This document shows, piece after piece, positions 36,232 to 44,963 of a DNA stretch of 64,000 nt. Each line of letters opens with the position of its first letter. The first letter of the stretch is position 1. Origin of the DNA: Salibacterium salarium. Lineage in GTDB: Bacteria > Bacillota > Bacilli > Bacillales > Marinococcaceae. The stretch covers positions 806,001 to 870,000 of the forward strand of contig NZ_JAUSUM010000002.1 in NCBI RefSeq assembly GCF_030813635.1, in the 5' to 3' direction. A program made the position numbers and the translations under genes. The notes under the pieces are model-generated. The model searched no databases. It was not told the origin of the DNA and saw only the letters and a program-made list of their open reading frames with translations.

Positions 36232-37146
36232 CTATTTTTTCAACTCATCGTATAGTCGCTTCATAACAGTCGACATCTGTTCCCGCGTAATCGGCTTACG
36301 CGGGTCTTTTCCATTGAGCAACCCTTTCTCTTGTGCCCATTCCCATGCTTCTTTGTGACTTTCATTTGGCTGTTGTTGTGCCATATCCTTGATAACCTCC
36401 TTAAGTTTTTCGAGTGTATTCGGGCCTGCAATGCCATCTACCGTCAAATCGTGACGGGATTGAAATGCTTTGAGTCCGTCTTCAGTCTCTTTTCCGAAAT
36501 CGCCATCCGATTCGTATCGGGGTAACTTCTCTCCAGCTTCCATCAAATCTTCTTGCAGCTGCTTCACCTTGTCGCCTTTATCTCCTTTTTCTAACAGTCC
36601 ATCGTCAGTAGATGAAGCTATCCCTTTTCCTTTTAACTCGCGTTTTACATCATTGATAAATTGGTTAAAGGATACTCCATTTTGATTCAGCGCGTTTTCT
36701 GGATCTGTCTTACGTGCTGGGTCAAGGATAAAGTGGCCTGTTATTTTTTCGCCCGGGTCCAGCCCGTACTTGTCACAGAGATAAGCAAAATACCATACAT
36801 ATCGCGAATACGCTTGATCAAAATCAATACTTCCTCCATAGCACAGCTCAACACCTATGGCTGCATCGTTTGCATCGTCACCATACATTTGATTGTCCTT
36901 TGGTTTCTCGCGTTGAACATGCCAGGCCTTTTCGTCTAAAGGGATAATTTCAAGGATATACTTATCATCAATAAACGTGTGTGCTGATGCAGACGGTTGT
37001 TGAGAGTTGAAATAATTACGGTTTCCATGCGCCGTTGAACCTGGGTTGCCAGTATCGTGCGCCGTAATAAATAACGGCCCAACCATTTTTTGGCCAGACC
37101 GCGCGTTTCCGTGTTGGATATAGTTTTTTGTTATATCATATCCCAT
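36232..37146 (-). CDS. Phage endolysin, N-acetylmuramoyl-L-alanine amidase
   Basis: About 304 aa. It cuts the amide bond between muramic acid and the stem peptide at lysis. The amidase_2 domain is at 1-165, with zinc ligands in ITAHDTGNPGS, SAHTFIDD and GHFILDPARKTDP and the conserved IGVELCYGG. A PG_binding_1 domain (about 185-255; GDKVKQLQEDLMEAG, DGDFGKETEDGLKAFQ, DGIAGPNTLEKL) follows. The tail WAQEKGLLNGKDPRKPITREQMSTVMKRL is a half S-layer-homology-like motif, also seen in CwlA-type enzymes. ATG 37146 is six bases after AGGTGG. Confidence 0.93.
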   Translation of the reverse strand: MGYDITKNYIQHGNARSGQKMVGPLFITAHDTGNPGSTAHGNRNYFNSQQPSASAHTFIDDKYILEIIPLDEKAWHVQREKPKDNQMYGDDANDAAIGVELCYGGSIDFDQAYSRYVWYFAYLCDKYGLDPGEKITGHFILDPARKTDPENALNQNGVSFNQFINDVKRELKGKGIASSTDDGLLEKGDKGDKVKQLQEDLMEAGEKLPRYESDGDFGKETEDGLKAFQSRHDLTVDGIAGPNTLEKLKEVIKDMAQQQPNESHKEAWEWAQEKGLLNGKDPRKPITREQMSTVMKRLYDELKK

Positions 37147-37161
37147 GTATTCCACCTACCC

Positions 37162-37470
37162 TTACATTATTAATTTTAAATAGCCTGCTACCATAGTAAG
37201 TATTGCTACAATCCAGCCGCCCCAGCTTTTAATTCCATTCCATGCAGCTGACCGTCCCTTTGCTCTCTCCTGTAGTTTATTGACTTGCCCTTTTACAGCA
37301 TCAATTTCTTCTCTCGCTTTCCCCACTTCTTCATAGAGGCCATTATATTTATTGATCGTTGACCGGGTCTGCTCCATCTCAACTCTCAAATCCCTAAAAT
37401 TATCCTTGAATTGATCTAATTGCTCGAACAGCTGCTTGTTTGAATACCATTCTTTTTCCTCATCGCCCAT
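37162..37470 (-). CDS. xhlA: XhlA-like haemolysin/lysis accessory protein
   Basis: 102-aa protein with an N-terminal coiled coil (residues 8-70) and one C-terminal membrane segment (WGGWIVAILTMVAGYLKLIM), the XhlA arrangement. In PBSX, XhlA acts with the holin and amidase in host lysis. It lies between holin and amidase in the same order as PBSX-like phages. Confidence 0.85.
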   Translation of the reverse strand: MGDEEKEWYSNKQLFEQLDQFKDNFRDLRVEMEQTRSTINKYNGLYEEVGKAREEIDAVKGQVNKLQERAKGRSAAWNGIKSWGGWIVAILTMVAGYLKLIM

Positions 37471-37504
37471 ACTTGGCCCCCTTCTCTCTATTTTTAGGCA
37501 TCAG

Positions 37505-37759
37505 TTATTTGTTAGACTTAATGGATTCCAAGTAGTTTTGAGCGTGTTTAGCTGCTTGGGAAAAGTTGTTATTCTTCCACCAGGCAATAACAGCTGTAAT
37601 GGCTGAGAAAATAAAGGAAACGAACAACTCTACATTCTCCTCATCGATCGGAAGTGGAGAGTAACCAAAAATAGCTAGTCCCTGATTGATAAAAGCTGTC
37701 ACCATAAAGATTGTCCGTGTTACTGCACCAGCGTCTAGTCCTTTTAAAAATTGAATCAT
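37505..37759 (-). CDS. SPP1-type phage holin
   Basis: 84-aa protein with two membrane segments (VTRTIFMVTAFINQGLAIFGY and LFVSFIFSAITAVIAWW) and the C-terminal NNNFSQAAKHAQNYL typical of the SPP1 holin family. It makes the pores that release the amidase. ATG 37759 is six bases after AAGGAGTG. Confidence 0.92.
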   Translation of the reverse strand: MIQFLKGLDAGAVTRTIFMVTAFINQGLAIFGYSPLPIDEENVELFVSFIFSAITAVIAWWKNNNFSQAAKHAQNYLESIKSNK

Positions 37760-37782
37760 GTAAATCACTCCTTTTTATAATT

Positions 37783-37810
37783 AAAAAAGAGCCTCCAAAA
37801 TTGGAGACTC
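37783..37810 (-). terminator. Terminator immediately upstream of holin
   Basis: GAGTCTCC / GGAGGCTC stem with one G-U pair and TTTTTT on the minus strand, ending 24 bases before the holin ATG. Together with the terminator at 37974 it isolates the lysis genes, so it may act as an attenuator that must be passed for lysis. Confidence 0.75.
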
Positions 37811-37973
37811 CTTCATTTATTGCACCAAGCGTCTTTTTTAGTGCTATTTTATCTTGTCTTTTGAGTAAACTACATGCCTTAGGTTCGTTTCCTACGGAAT
37901 GTGTTGCCTCATGGGTTTCGCATAATATATATAAAGTACTGCTAATTCCATACTTTATACAACTGCCATATGC

Positions 37974-37998
37974 AAAAAAGCCTCATTCTCGATGAGGC
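37974..37998 (-). terminator. Terminator after acyltransferase gene
   Basis: GCCTCA / TGAGGC stem, seven-base loop and a T6 run on the minus strand, 31 bases past the acyltransferase stop. Between this and the holin terminator (37811-37973) there is no gene; a lysis promoter could lie there (TTGTAT and TATATT-like hexamers on the minus strand), but I cannot place it firmly. Confidence 0.8.
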
Positions 37999-38028
37999 AG
38001 TCCTGATATTTATACTTTTTAATATAGA

Positions 38029-39081
38029 TTAATTTGCTTTTCTTATTTTTGAATCTTCATATACGATTCCCTTATTCTTAATTAGAGTTAGCTTAGATAA
38101 AGGTTTTTCAATATAACGATACATCAAATATGACAATGTCAGTGTTCCAATAATATAAATGAATACACCATTAGAAAAATCTATTGTAGTTTCTCTAAAG
38201 AACCAATGAATTAGATACCCTGAAAAACTAATATGACCTAAAAAAATAAAAACTTTTGACTCAAAGAATTTTCTAACTATGCCATACCCGTTTAGCATTA
38301 ATAAGATAAACACTGACCATATTAACCCGAAATGAATAAACCAATTAATAAGATATCCAGATGTCGGAATTCCAAAAACATATTCTCTAACGCCTGGTAT
38401 TAGCAATACAATGCCAATAATCAATAAGATACATAAAATATCAAATAAAATTTTTACATTTCGAGATATATCCACTTTCTTTAATAATATGTGGAAAGCA
38501 GCAGTAAAACAACCACAAACAAAAACAGGTAAATACTGAAACACATTTATTGAACTATAAACCGCATCTGTGTAAGGAAATATCATCTGATGAACAACGA
38601 TGATAAGAGATAAAGTTAGGAGGATATATATAGGCTTCAGTTTCAATAAACCAATGAGTATCAATGTAACCAATGGTAAAAGGGCATAAAAACCCATTTC
38701 GACAGGCATCGTCCAAAAATGAGCTTCTCCACCCTGTAAAATTAAGTGCTTTAGATAAACTTCTGTATCAGTGATGCGGATTTTAAACAAGAAATATATT
38801 GTTACTACAATAAAATATAAAATCATAATTCTCATAAATCTTCTAAAAAAATAATTTACCCACTCTTTTAAAATTCTAGCCCTTTCTGGTTTGCTCAAAA
38901 AATAATAAGTTAGTAAGAATGAGCTTAACACAAAAAATAACCATACACCTGTTTTAGGAACACCTGTAATATTGTGGTTTGACAGCCCAGGGAAATATAT
39001 TGACATATGCCCCAAAAATACTATTAAAAAAGCTAACCCCCGAATACCATTAAGAGATGGTATTATGTCTTTTCTATTCAT
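38029..39081 (-). CDS. Acyltransferase 3 family membrane protein
   Basis: 350-aa polytopic membrane protein, about ten membrane segments, with the family N-terminus LNGIRGLAFLIVFLGHM (catalytic-type His at about 22) and FFRRFMRIMILYF. It probably O-acetylates a cell-envelope polymer. No SGNH domain follows, so it is shorter than OatA. Low G+C compared with the fibre and baseplate genes. Its place between fibre and lysis genes suggests a lysogenic-conversion gene that alters the phage receptor. Has its own terminator. Confidence 0.88.
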   Translation of the reverse strand: MNRKDIIPSLNGIRGLAFLIVFLGHMSIYFPGLSNHNITGVPKTGVWLFFVLSSFLLTYYFLSKPERARILKEWVNYFFRRFMRIMILYFIVVTIYFLFKIRITDTEVYLKHLILQGGEAHFWTMPVEMGFYALLPLVTLILIGLLKLKPIYILLTLSLIIVVHQMIFPYTDAVYSSINVFQYLPVFVCGCFTAAFHILLKKVDISRNVKILFDILCILLIIGIVLLIPGVREYVFGIPTSGYLINWFIHFGLIWSVFILLMLNGYGIVRKFFESKVFIFLGHISFSGYLIHWFFRETTIDFSNGVFIYIIGTLTLSYLMYRYIEKPLSKLTLIKNKGIVYEDSKIRKAN

Positions 39082-39203
39082 AACCGTACTCCCATCAACC
39101 GTCCAATTCTTCTAATTGTAATATTACATAAAATAACTGTCAATTTTTGTTCTCACCCCCTTTTTCACCATTAATAATTAATAATTTCGTCCTCAAAAAT
39201 TTA

Positions 39204-39386
39204 TTAATCTTCATTAATATATCTTAAATCTGTTGCTATTTGTTCAAGCAGTTCATCCTTTTCCTTCGATGATAACGACTTAAAGTCTTTCTCTTTAAAT
39301 CGTTGTTTTTGTTGACGTTTTTTTTCTCGCTCTTGTCTTTCTGCATCAATGTCCTTTTTACCTTTCCATCTTTTCATATTAGCCAT
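39204..39386 (-). CDS. Small charged phage protein
   Basis: 60-aa highly charged helical protein (DAERQEREKKRQQKQRFKEKDFKSL) following the fibre-accessory gene with an 8-base overlap. It sits where XkdX-type small proteins sit in PBSX-like phages, but I do not recognise the sequence. Role unknown. Confidence 0.65.
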   Translation of the reverse strand: MANMKRWKGKKDIDAERQEREKKRQQKQRFKEKDFKSLSSKEKDELLEQIATDLRYINED

Positions 39387-39714
39387 CAGAAAGCACCTGC
39401 CAATCTAAAGTAAATGGATATTCCGTTTTACCTCTCATTTTTTCATGTAGCTTTATAACTGCCACTAACAACTCTCCGTCGTTTTTTTCTGCATAGCAAA
39501 TCGGTTGGATTGGTAAATCGGTGTCAATCGCAGAATCACCGTTTTCATCATATATTTCAAGGATGCCATCTTCTAAATCGGTAAAATCAAATGTATCTGT
39601 GATTTTACCGCCTTCATCTTTATAAGTTACTTCAACCGTGTCTTTTGTAAATTCATACGTCAATTCTTCCCCTTTATAGTGAGGCTGAGGCTTTGGGATA
39701 TACTTATATTTCAT
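39379..39714 (-). CDS. Phage fibre-accessory protein (hypothetical)
   Basis: 111-aa acidic beta-rich protein starting YKYIPKPQPHYKGEELTYEFTKDTVEVTY. It follows the fibre gene with one base between and precedes the 60-aa gene. The layout matches short proteins downstream of tail fibres, possibly an assembly helper, but nothing in the sequence proves this. Confidence 0.7.
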   Translation of the reverse strand: MKYKYIPKPQPHYKGEELTYEFTKDTVEVTYKDEGGKITDTFDFTDLEDGILEIYDENGDSAIDTDLPIQPICYAEKNDGELLVAVIKLHEKMRGKTEYPFTLDWQVLSDG

Positions 39715-39715
39715 G

Positions 39716-40654
39716 CTACCACTCTCCTACTGCAAACAAGGTAATAGTCGAACCCTCTGGGTCGTTGGTTGTGTTAGTATTACTTCTAAACTGCCAATTA
39801 TCACCTCTTACGTAAATAAAACCATCTGCAAAAGTATCAATATGTTCACTTGTAGCCAAGGATCCTTTTATCCCCCAAGACGACCCATTAGGCAAACCTG
39901 AAAAGTTAGACGGATAAGGAAACGCAGATGTGTTTTCACTAAGATTAGGAACTGCTTCTCTAAAACATATTTGCAGTCCATTTTCCCATCGAATATAGTA
40001 GCCATACGGAGGGGCCGACACATCTAAGTTGTGGTCGACAACACGCTCGTTATATAACTCTAATAGACCGTGTACATCATCTGAAGCATTGTCGGAAATA
40101 TGCGCATTAGTTTTTTCTTCTAAATCAGCCAAATTCCCTTTCATTTTACGGCTATCTGTGATGTCTCCTTGCTCGATTTCTGTATCTTCCGCAGCTACGT
40201 AAATTTCAGCCAACTCCACCGCACCGCTTGGCAAATCTGGTTTTTCCGGATCAGAACTCAATTCCCCGTATTCGTACTCAATGTCCCTGGCTTCTGAGAC
40301 ATAAATAATGTCTATCCGGTCGTTGGTATAGTCTGCGTCGTTGACAGTGATGGTTTCCGTGGATTCGAATTGATACCGTGTGCCGTCCGGCATATACACC
40401 ACGCCACTCTGCACGTGGACATCCATATCCGGTGTCTCGGATTCGAGTACGTCTAGCCCGCCGTGTACGCCGTATCCTATATTTTCAGTATGGCGTTCCG
40501 GTATCTCATCCACCTTTTCCTTCAGATATGCGTCATTGTTGATGAGCTTTTCGTGTATAGGGTTCGTGGTGTCTGGGTGTACCGGGTCGCTTGTTTCAAT
40601 TTCTCGTAGTTCGTCGTCAAATTCCCTCGGACTTTTGATTTCATGGTCTGCCAT
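39716..40654 (-). CDS. Phage tail fibre / receptor-binding protein
   Basis: 312-aa protein. The N-terminus is a baseplate-attachment-like helical section (residues 1-60). A beta-rich section with VQSGVVYMPDGTRYQFESTETITV and PSGAVELAEIYV is typical of phage fibre shafts. A tip domain from about 200 contains AFPYPSNFSGLP and ends STITLFAVGEW, like receptor-binding tips. Likely recognises the host surface. Confidence 0.75.
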   Translation of the reverse strand: MADHEIKSPREFDDELREIETSDPVHPDTTNPIHEKLINNDAYLKEKVDEIPERHTENIGYGVHGGLDVLESETPDMDVHVQSGVVYMPDGTRYQFESTETITVNDADYTNDRIDIIYVSEARDIEYEYGELSSDPEKPDLPSGAVELAEIYVAAEDTEIEQGDITDSRKMKGNLADLEEKTNAHISDNASDDVHGLLELYNERVVDHNLDVSAPPYGYYIRWENGLQICFREAVPNLSENTSAFPYPSNFSGLPNGSSWGIKGSLATSEHIDTFADGFIYVRGDNWQFRSNTNTTNDPEGSTITLFAVGEW

Positions 40655-40665
40655 CGTATCCCTCC

Positions 40666-41049
40666 TTAATGTTCTTCAATTAAATCAATTTCGATGATCG
40701 TGTCTTGATCCTTACCCTTCGGCGAAAAATTCACAAATACAACAGGATCCGCATCTTCGTCGTAAAGAGCAAGGGAAGATATATTCTTGCCGATTCCTTC
40801 ATCTGCAGATAGCACCACTTCAATGACTGCATTCGTTCCATCAACGCTCGCATTCTCAATATCTTTGACAAGGAATTCACCTGCTGCCTGTGTTGCATCT
40901 GGATCCGGATTATTTACATCTCCCGTGCTTGTATCGTGGCCACCATCTCCCCATCCGACTTGAGCAATAGCAGTCAACGTATCTATGCCGACCGAGGCTT
41001 CAGCGCTTTTCGTTCTTCGAGTTGTTGCTACGGCTTTCTTTACCGCCAT
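40666..41049 (-). CDS. Phage tail-collar fibre-like protein
   Basis: 127-aa protein with SAEASVGIDTLTAIAQVGWGDGGHD at the N-terminus and IGKNISSLALYDEDADPVVFVNFSPKGKDQDT, resembling the tail-collar fibre N-domain (DUF3751-like). Ser/Asp-rich. Starts ATG 41049 after AGGAAGGTG. Probably joins the fibre to the baseplate. Confidence 0.7.
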   Translation of the reverse strand: MAVKKAVATTRRTKSAEASVGIDTLTAIAQVGWGDGGHDTSTGDVNNPDPDATQAAGEFLVKDIENASVDGTNAVIEVVLSADEGIGKNISSLALYDEDADPVVFVNFSPKGKDQDTIIEIDLIEEH

Positions 41050-41050
41050 G

Positions 41051-41110
41051 CTACTTCACCTTCCTTTCTTTGATCTCGACATTGTAGGTTGGCTTGGATA
41101 CCACTCTCAT
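41051..41110 (-). CDS. Very small phage ORF in baseplate operon
   Basis: 19 codons: MRVVSKPTYNVEIKERKVK, ATG overlapping the stop of the upstream gene (ATGA), stop one base before the next gene's ATG. It fills the gap exactly, which is the only support. May be translated for coupling. Confidence 0.4.
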   Translation of the reverse strand: MRVVSKPTYNVEIKERKVK

Positions 41111-41925
41111 GCTTCAACCTCCTCTCCATTAATCTTCATCTGGATTCCATACTCTGTAGGATCACGCTCGCCATCAAACTTGTGCACGCCATTAAAAGAA
41201 GCGCTACCATCGAATTTGAGCGCTTTTGTAACTTGCGTATCCCTTTGCACTTGAAAACCAGCATCATAATTAATCGGCAGCGTATATGTCTTGGATATTC
41301 TCGGAACGATTAGGGAGTTGTAAGCGATAATGTCCTGGTATGCTGCCTCTATTGGTATGCCGAAATAAATCCGGATCCCATCCTGTACGATGCGCCGGAT
41401 TGATGTTCGTACATTATCTATAGCAGCTGTCGCAAACTCTCCTTCTTTGTTTCCGGAAAACAGGTACGTTCCATCGAACTTGTCGGTACCATCGAATGTT
41501 ATTTGTGGTGAGAAGATATCGGTCTCGTACAACAAAACAAGGGAGGCCGGTTCATTGTCGTATTTCTCGTACCGCCAGCATTCAGCTAATCCGTGATAGG
41601 CGTCACCGAGCAGATTATCCATGATCTCGTTAATCGTCTCAATATCGCCGTTGCTAAAATTGGCGCTATCTTTTGTCTTGATCATGTACCGATAGGATTG
41701 ATCATCCATGCCGTTCCGTTGCTGCCCTACATCTTGACCATATCGGTTCAGCACCTTACCCTCTGCATTATCAATGTCCTGATAGTAGACAATGGCGTCT
41801 CGAGTATCAAAAAGCGTCTCTTGTATTTCTTCTCCCACTACCGCCATCAGCTTGGCGATGTTGGAATCCCGTCGCTTACTGTACCGGTCCGTGATCCATG
41901 ACAACATTTTTTCAGCTAGTGTCAT
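41107..41925 (-). CDS. Baseplate wedge / tail protein I-like
   Basis: 272-aa protein in the P2 gpI position, directly after baseplate J (ATGA overlap). The N-terminus MTLAEKMLSWITDRYSKRRDSNIAKLMAVVGEEIQ is helical. The C-terminal part carries repeated FDGTDKFDGTYLFSG and FDGSASFNGVHKFDGE motifs, beta turns common in phage tail proteins. Links the baseplate to the fibres. Confidence 0.8.
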   Translation of the reverse strand: MTLAEKMLSWITDRYSKRRDSNIAKLMAVVGEEIQETLFDTRDAIVYYQDIDNAEGKVLNRYGQDVGQQRNGMDDQSYRYMIKTKDSANFSNGDIETINEIMDNLLGDAYHGLAECWRYEKYDNEPASLVLLYETDIFSPQITFDGTDKFDGTYLFSGNKEGEFATAAIDNVRTSIRRIVQDGIRIYFGIPIEAAYQDIIAYNSLIVPRISKTYTLPINYDAGFQVQRDTQVTKALKFDGSASFNGVHKFDGERDPTEYGIQMKINGEEVEA

Positions 41926-43058
41926 TGAAACACCACCTTGTCCGCGTCCGTGCGCGCGTACTCGCGCTGGTTGATTTCAATGTTTTCATAAGAAAATGAT
42001 TCGTCATCGGTCGAAAGTTCAATACTGATATCATCAGCACCACTGTCTTCGCCGGCTGCCATGAGGGCCTGAAAGGCAATTACATCTTCTTTGATGCCAA
42101 GGCCGTCATATTCCGTGCCGCCTTCGTCCTGCCCGCCGATATACTCGATGATATTAGTCCGGATGGCGTCCTCGTCTGCACTTCCGCTTAACGTGACATT
42201 TACATAGACATCAACGACGTTCGGTCTTGAGTAACCAATCTCTTGGTCGCGGCCTTTGCTGTCCTGCACAGTCACTTGGGTGTCACCAAACGACTGAATG
42301 CCGCCCGACTTGTATCTCATGATCGTCTCGACGATATCCTCTTCATCACCGCCCCAGACGACCGGTTCTATGCTTTTTGGGGGAATTCCATCAACCTCGG
42401 TATTCTCTTCATTTGAATCGAGATACACGTCCCGGACGCCCTCCACATCAAGCAGATTGAACACAAGGCGGTTTTCTTCCGATTGGGTTCGGTCCAAACG
42501 TTCCCGGAGTTCCTCATCACTCTCCCGATCGCGCCCGCCGGACGTGGCTTCCGGGTTGGTTACACTATCAATGCCAGGGGATGGATTGACAATCTCTGTG
42601 ATATCGTCAGCATTTACGTTGCCCTGCTGCCCTCGTTCGACAGCTTCGATATCTGCTTTCACAGTGCCATCCGAGGGAACGGTTACGCTCTCGGTCGTCC
42701 GGAACCGCACACTTTGGTTTGTTTCAACCACAAATCCCGAGTCTATCGACGTGTCTTCTTCCCCTGTTATTTCAATGGCTCCTGTTGACCGAAGGGGACG
42801 CATTCTTCGGGCACTCTGCCTTCGTGCGTTACGGTCCAGAGCGACACCAGAAGATGTTTCGAAAAATGCAGCGTTGTAGGTATCTTCGAGATCTTGAGTA
42901 AAAATCGAAAGAACTCTGGCTATCACGCGGATGAGAATACCTAAAAATTGGCTGGGGGATAGATTAACCGTTTCACCAAATGCCTCCCTGGCTCTATCTT
43001 CTAAAGATGCTACAATATCTGCGTATCTTTTGCGTTTGAATCCGTTGCCATCAAGCAT
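41922..43058 (-). CDS. Baseplate J-like protein
   Basis: 378-aa wedge protein. The family pattern is clear: LEDTYNAAFFETSSGVALDRNARRQSARRMRPL, EAVERGQQGNVNADDITEIVNPSPGIDSVTNPEATSGGRDRESDEELRERL, then SIEPVVWGGDEEDI and VDVYVNVTL. It overlaps the gp25-like gene by 8 bases. Homologous to P2 gpJ/T4 gp6. Confidence 0.92.
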   Translation of the reverse strand: MLDGNGFKRKRYADIVASLEDRAREAFGETVNLSPSQFLGILIRVIARVLSIFTQDLEDTYNAAFFETSSGVALDRNARRQSARRMRPLRSTGAIEITGEEDTSIDSGFVVETNQSVRFRTTESVTVPSDGTVKADIEAVERGQQGNVNADDITEIVNPSPGIDSVTNPEATSGGRDRESDEELRERLDRTQSEENRLVFNLLDVEGVRDVYLDSNEENTEVDGIPPKSIEPVVWGGDEEDIVETIMRYKSGGIQSFGDTQVTVQDSKGRDQEIGYSRPNVVDVYVNVTLSGSADEDAIRTNIIEYIGGQDEGGTEYDGLGIKEDVIAFQALMAAGEDSGADDISIELSTDDESFSYENIEINQREYARTDADKVVFQ

Positions 43059-43413
43059 TTTCTATCACCTCCTCAACCTGAACCTCTTCCCCATTAACCA
43101 AAATATAAAAAAAGACCGATAATTCTCGGTCGCTGTAATCCATATTAATCGTTATATCTCTTATACCTTCTACTCTATCGACCTGTTCCATCGCTTCTTC
43201 AAGCGCTTGACTCACATTATCTTCTGTCACATTTTTACCCACCATGACGTTGTGGTCTGTACCAAAAACAGGATCTAAAAACCATTCTCCAATATTTGTT
43301 TTCACTACACTCCGTACTTCTTGTACCAATTCTTCATTATTTTCAACCCAACCAGGCACACCGTTTTCCATTTCAATGTCGCCGGTATCTTTGTTTATTT
43401 TTAAGGCCTTCAT
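43051..43413 (-). CDS. gp25/W-like baseplate protein
   Basis: 120-aa lysozyme-like wedge component with ELVQEVRSVVKTNIGEWFLDPVFGTDHNVMVGKN, the DUF2634/gp25 pattern. ATG overlaps the spike gene stop. It initiates sheath assembly in contractile tails, which supports a myophage. Confidence 0.87.
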   Translation of the reverse strand: MKALKINKDTGDIEMENGVPGWVENNEELVQEVRSVVKTNIGEWFLDPVFGTDHNVMVGKNVTEDNVSQALEEAMEQVDRVEGIRDITINMDYSDRELSVFFYILVNGEEVQVEEVIENA

Positions 43414-43847
43414 CCTTCATCACCTACCAATCCTGTAATGATGGCGGACATGGAATCATGAGGCTCTCTGCTGTCACCGTTACCTTTGCGCCCCTTGATC
43501 GCATCGGCAAAGTCGCGTTCAGTAATACATGCCATGACGATATCTCCCTTTTTATATGACGGAATTAACAACACATCCTGCGTATCCCCGTCTGGATCAT
43601 AGGAGACTGTCTCACTACCGCTATCAATGGTGTGTGAGGTGCCACCATCCGGTATCGGCGAGTGTTCAACATTCCCGCTTTCGAGTGTCCGTTCTTTCGG
43701 TAACTTCAATCGTTGCCGCTGAGCACGCGCATTTACAATCATCGGCAGTTGTTCTCCATCTTCGTCTGTAAACAAAGGTACTATATCACCAATGCCAGTT
43801 TCTGTATCATAGCGCTCCACCTTACAAATCATATTGGTGTGTATCAT
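43410..43847 (-). CDS. Gp138-type baseplate spike protein
   Basis: 145-aa protein with KVERYDTETGIGDIVPLF and VLLIPSYKKGDIVMACITERDF, like the Gp138 N-terminal OB domain of puncturing spikes. ATG 43847 overlaps the hub stop (ATGA), so I prefer it to the upstream start at 43889. Short for a spike; no metal-binding tip (HxH) is visible. Confidence 0.75.
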   Translation of the reverse strand: MIHTNMICKVERYDTETGIGDIVPLFTDEDGEQLPMIVNARAQRQRLKLPKERTLESGNVEHSPIPDGGTSHTIDSGSETVSYDPDGDTQDVLLIPSYKKGDIVMACITERDFADAIKGRKGNGDSREPHDSMSAIITGLVGDEG

Positions 43848-44644
43848 TCTACCACTTCCATTTTTGTTATGGCTTCCTCTTGATTCCACGTGTGCGTACC
43901 TTTGCGCACGCGATAGCGCCCGTTTACGTTCTTGGACTTAATCTCAATAATGCTATCCGCTTGTATGCGGTGATTCAAGAGCGCCTTGACGTTGTAACCC
44001 TTTATTTCGTTTCCGTCGTCATCTTCCTCAACAAACGGTTCCGGGCTACCAATCAAACCACGTTCCGGACTAAAAATAAAACGTACATCGTCTCCCTCGC
44101 CAGGGGGCCGAAAGTACGCCAACCCTTTATTGATATGAAATTTAGCCCCACAATCTTTAGCAAGCAAGCTTAACCTATACAATATCGTTCCTGCCTCGTT
44201 CTTACCTTGACGATATTGTTTGTCTTCGGGAAGCTTCAACGCTCCGATACTCAATCCGACAATAGAGCATAGGTCTGTGATGATTTGGGATGCTCGTGTG
44301 CCTTCTTTATACGTCTTGTTGACCCTTAGCTTGTCTCGTTGGTCTGTTCCATCCACAGCTTTCACGGTCGTCTCTCTATCGACGCCGTTTTTTTCTGAAT
44401 TACTTTCATAGACTACCCCGACAAAGACCGTACCGACATCTTCTTCATATCCTGCATTGGTAATGAGAGGATTACCCCGAGAAATTCGGTTAATGCGGTC
44501 ATGAGATAAGTTATAAAAGGTGACTTCTGCGTGATTCTTTTCCGGATTATCATCAAACTCCACTTCAAATTCATAGTCATACAATTCAGAGGATAACGAT
44601 GCACGCCCCATGATGATATTGCCTTTACGCATGAAACTATTCAT
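43844..44644 (-). CDS. Baseplate hub protein
   Basis: 266-aa protein resembling gpD/XkdQ-type hubs: FEVEFDDNPEKNHAEVTFYNLSHDRINRI, then VKAVDGTDQRDKLRVNKTY, FHINKGLAYFRPPGEGDDV and VKALLNHRIQADSIIEIKSKNVNGRYRVRKGTHTW. ATG 44644 follows GAAGAAGG and overlaps the plug gene; the frame runs on to 44695 without a site. Attaches the spike to the tail tube end. Confidence 0.82.
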   Translation of the reverse strand: MNSFMRKGNIIMGRASLSSELYDYEFEVEFDDNPEKNHAEVTFYNLSHDRINRISRGNPLITNAGYEEDVGTVFVGVVYESNSEKNGVDRETTVKAVDGTDQRDKLRVNKTYKEGTRASQIITDLCSIVGLSIGALKLPEDKQYRQGKNEAGTILYRLSLLAKDCGAKFHINKGLAYFRPPGEGDDVRFIFSPERGLIGSPEPFVEEDDDGNEIKGYNVKALLNHRIQADSIIEIKSKNVNGRYRVRKGTHTWNQEEAITKMEVVE

Positions 44645-44963
44645 CGATATCGCCTTCTTCTTCCGCGCCAATGTAAAGCAAGACACTTTCTGCAAAGTTA
44701 TCGTATGTCACACTGTTTTCCTCCTCTGAAGGATCTAAAGGAGTTATTTGGTCGGAAGGGAGCCTTGTGTCCGTTACACCTTCAAACAATGGCTGCCCAT
44801 ATACGAGCTTTGCGCCATAAATAATGACCTCCCCATTATGGTGAAGGTCTACAGTAAAGAAGTCGTTCTCTCCGTTGTAATGAATCTCGAATGTGTACAA
44901 GGTATCGTTAAGGCGAATTTCAAACTCATATGGGATGCGTTCCTTTTCGATTGGTAAAATCAT
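44637..44963 (-). CDS. Baseplate plug protein
   Basis: 108-aa protein: PIEKERIPYEFEIRLNDTLYTFEIHYNGENDFFTVDLHHNGEVIIYGAKLVYGQPLFEGVTD. This is the pattern of the Pam3 gp18-like cyanophage plug family found in simplified contractile baseplates. ATG overlaps the Dit-like stop (ATGA). Confidence 0.85.
   Translation of the reverse strand: MILPIEKERIPYEFEIRLNDTLYTFEIHYNGENDFFTVDLHHNGEVIIYGAKLVYGQPLFEGVTDTRLPSDQITPLDPSEEENSVTYDNFAESVLLYIGAEEEGDIDE

Noticed and set aside
42298-42879. 193-aa plus-strand ORF, Ser/Arg-rich
   Set aside because: Antisense to baseplate J, which has clear family motifs. Composition is the mirror of a Glu/Asp-rich gene and there is no ribosome site.
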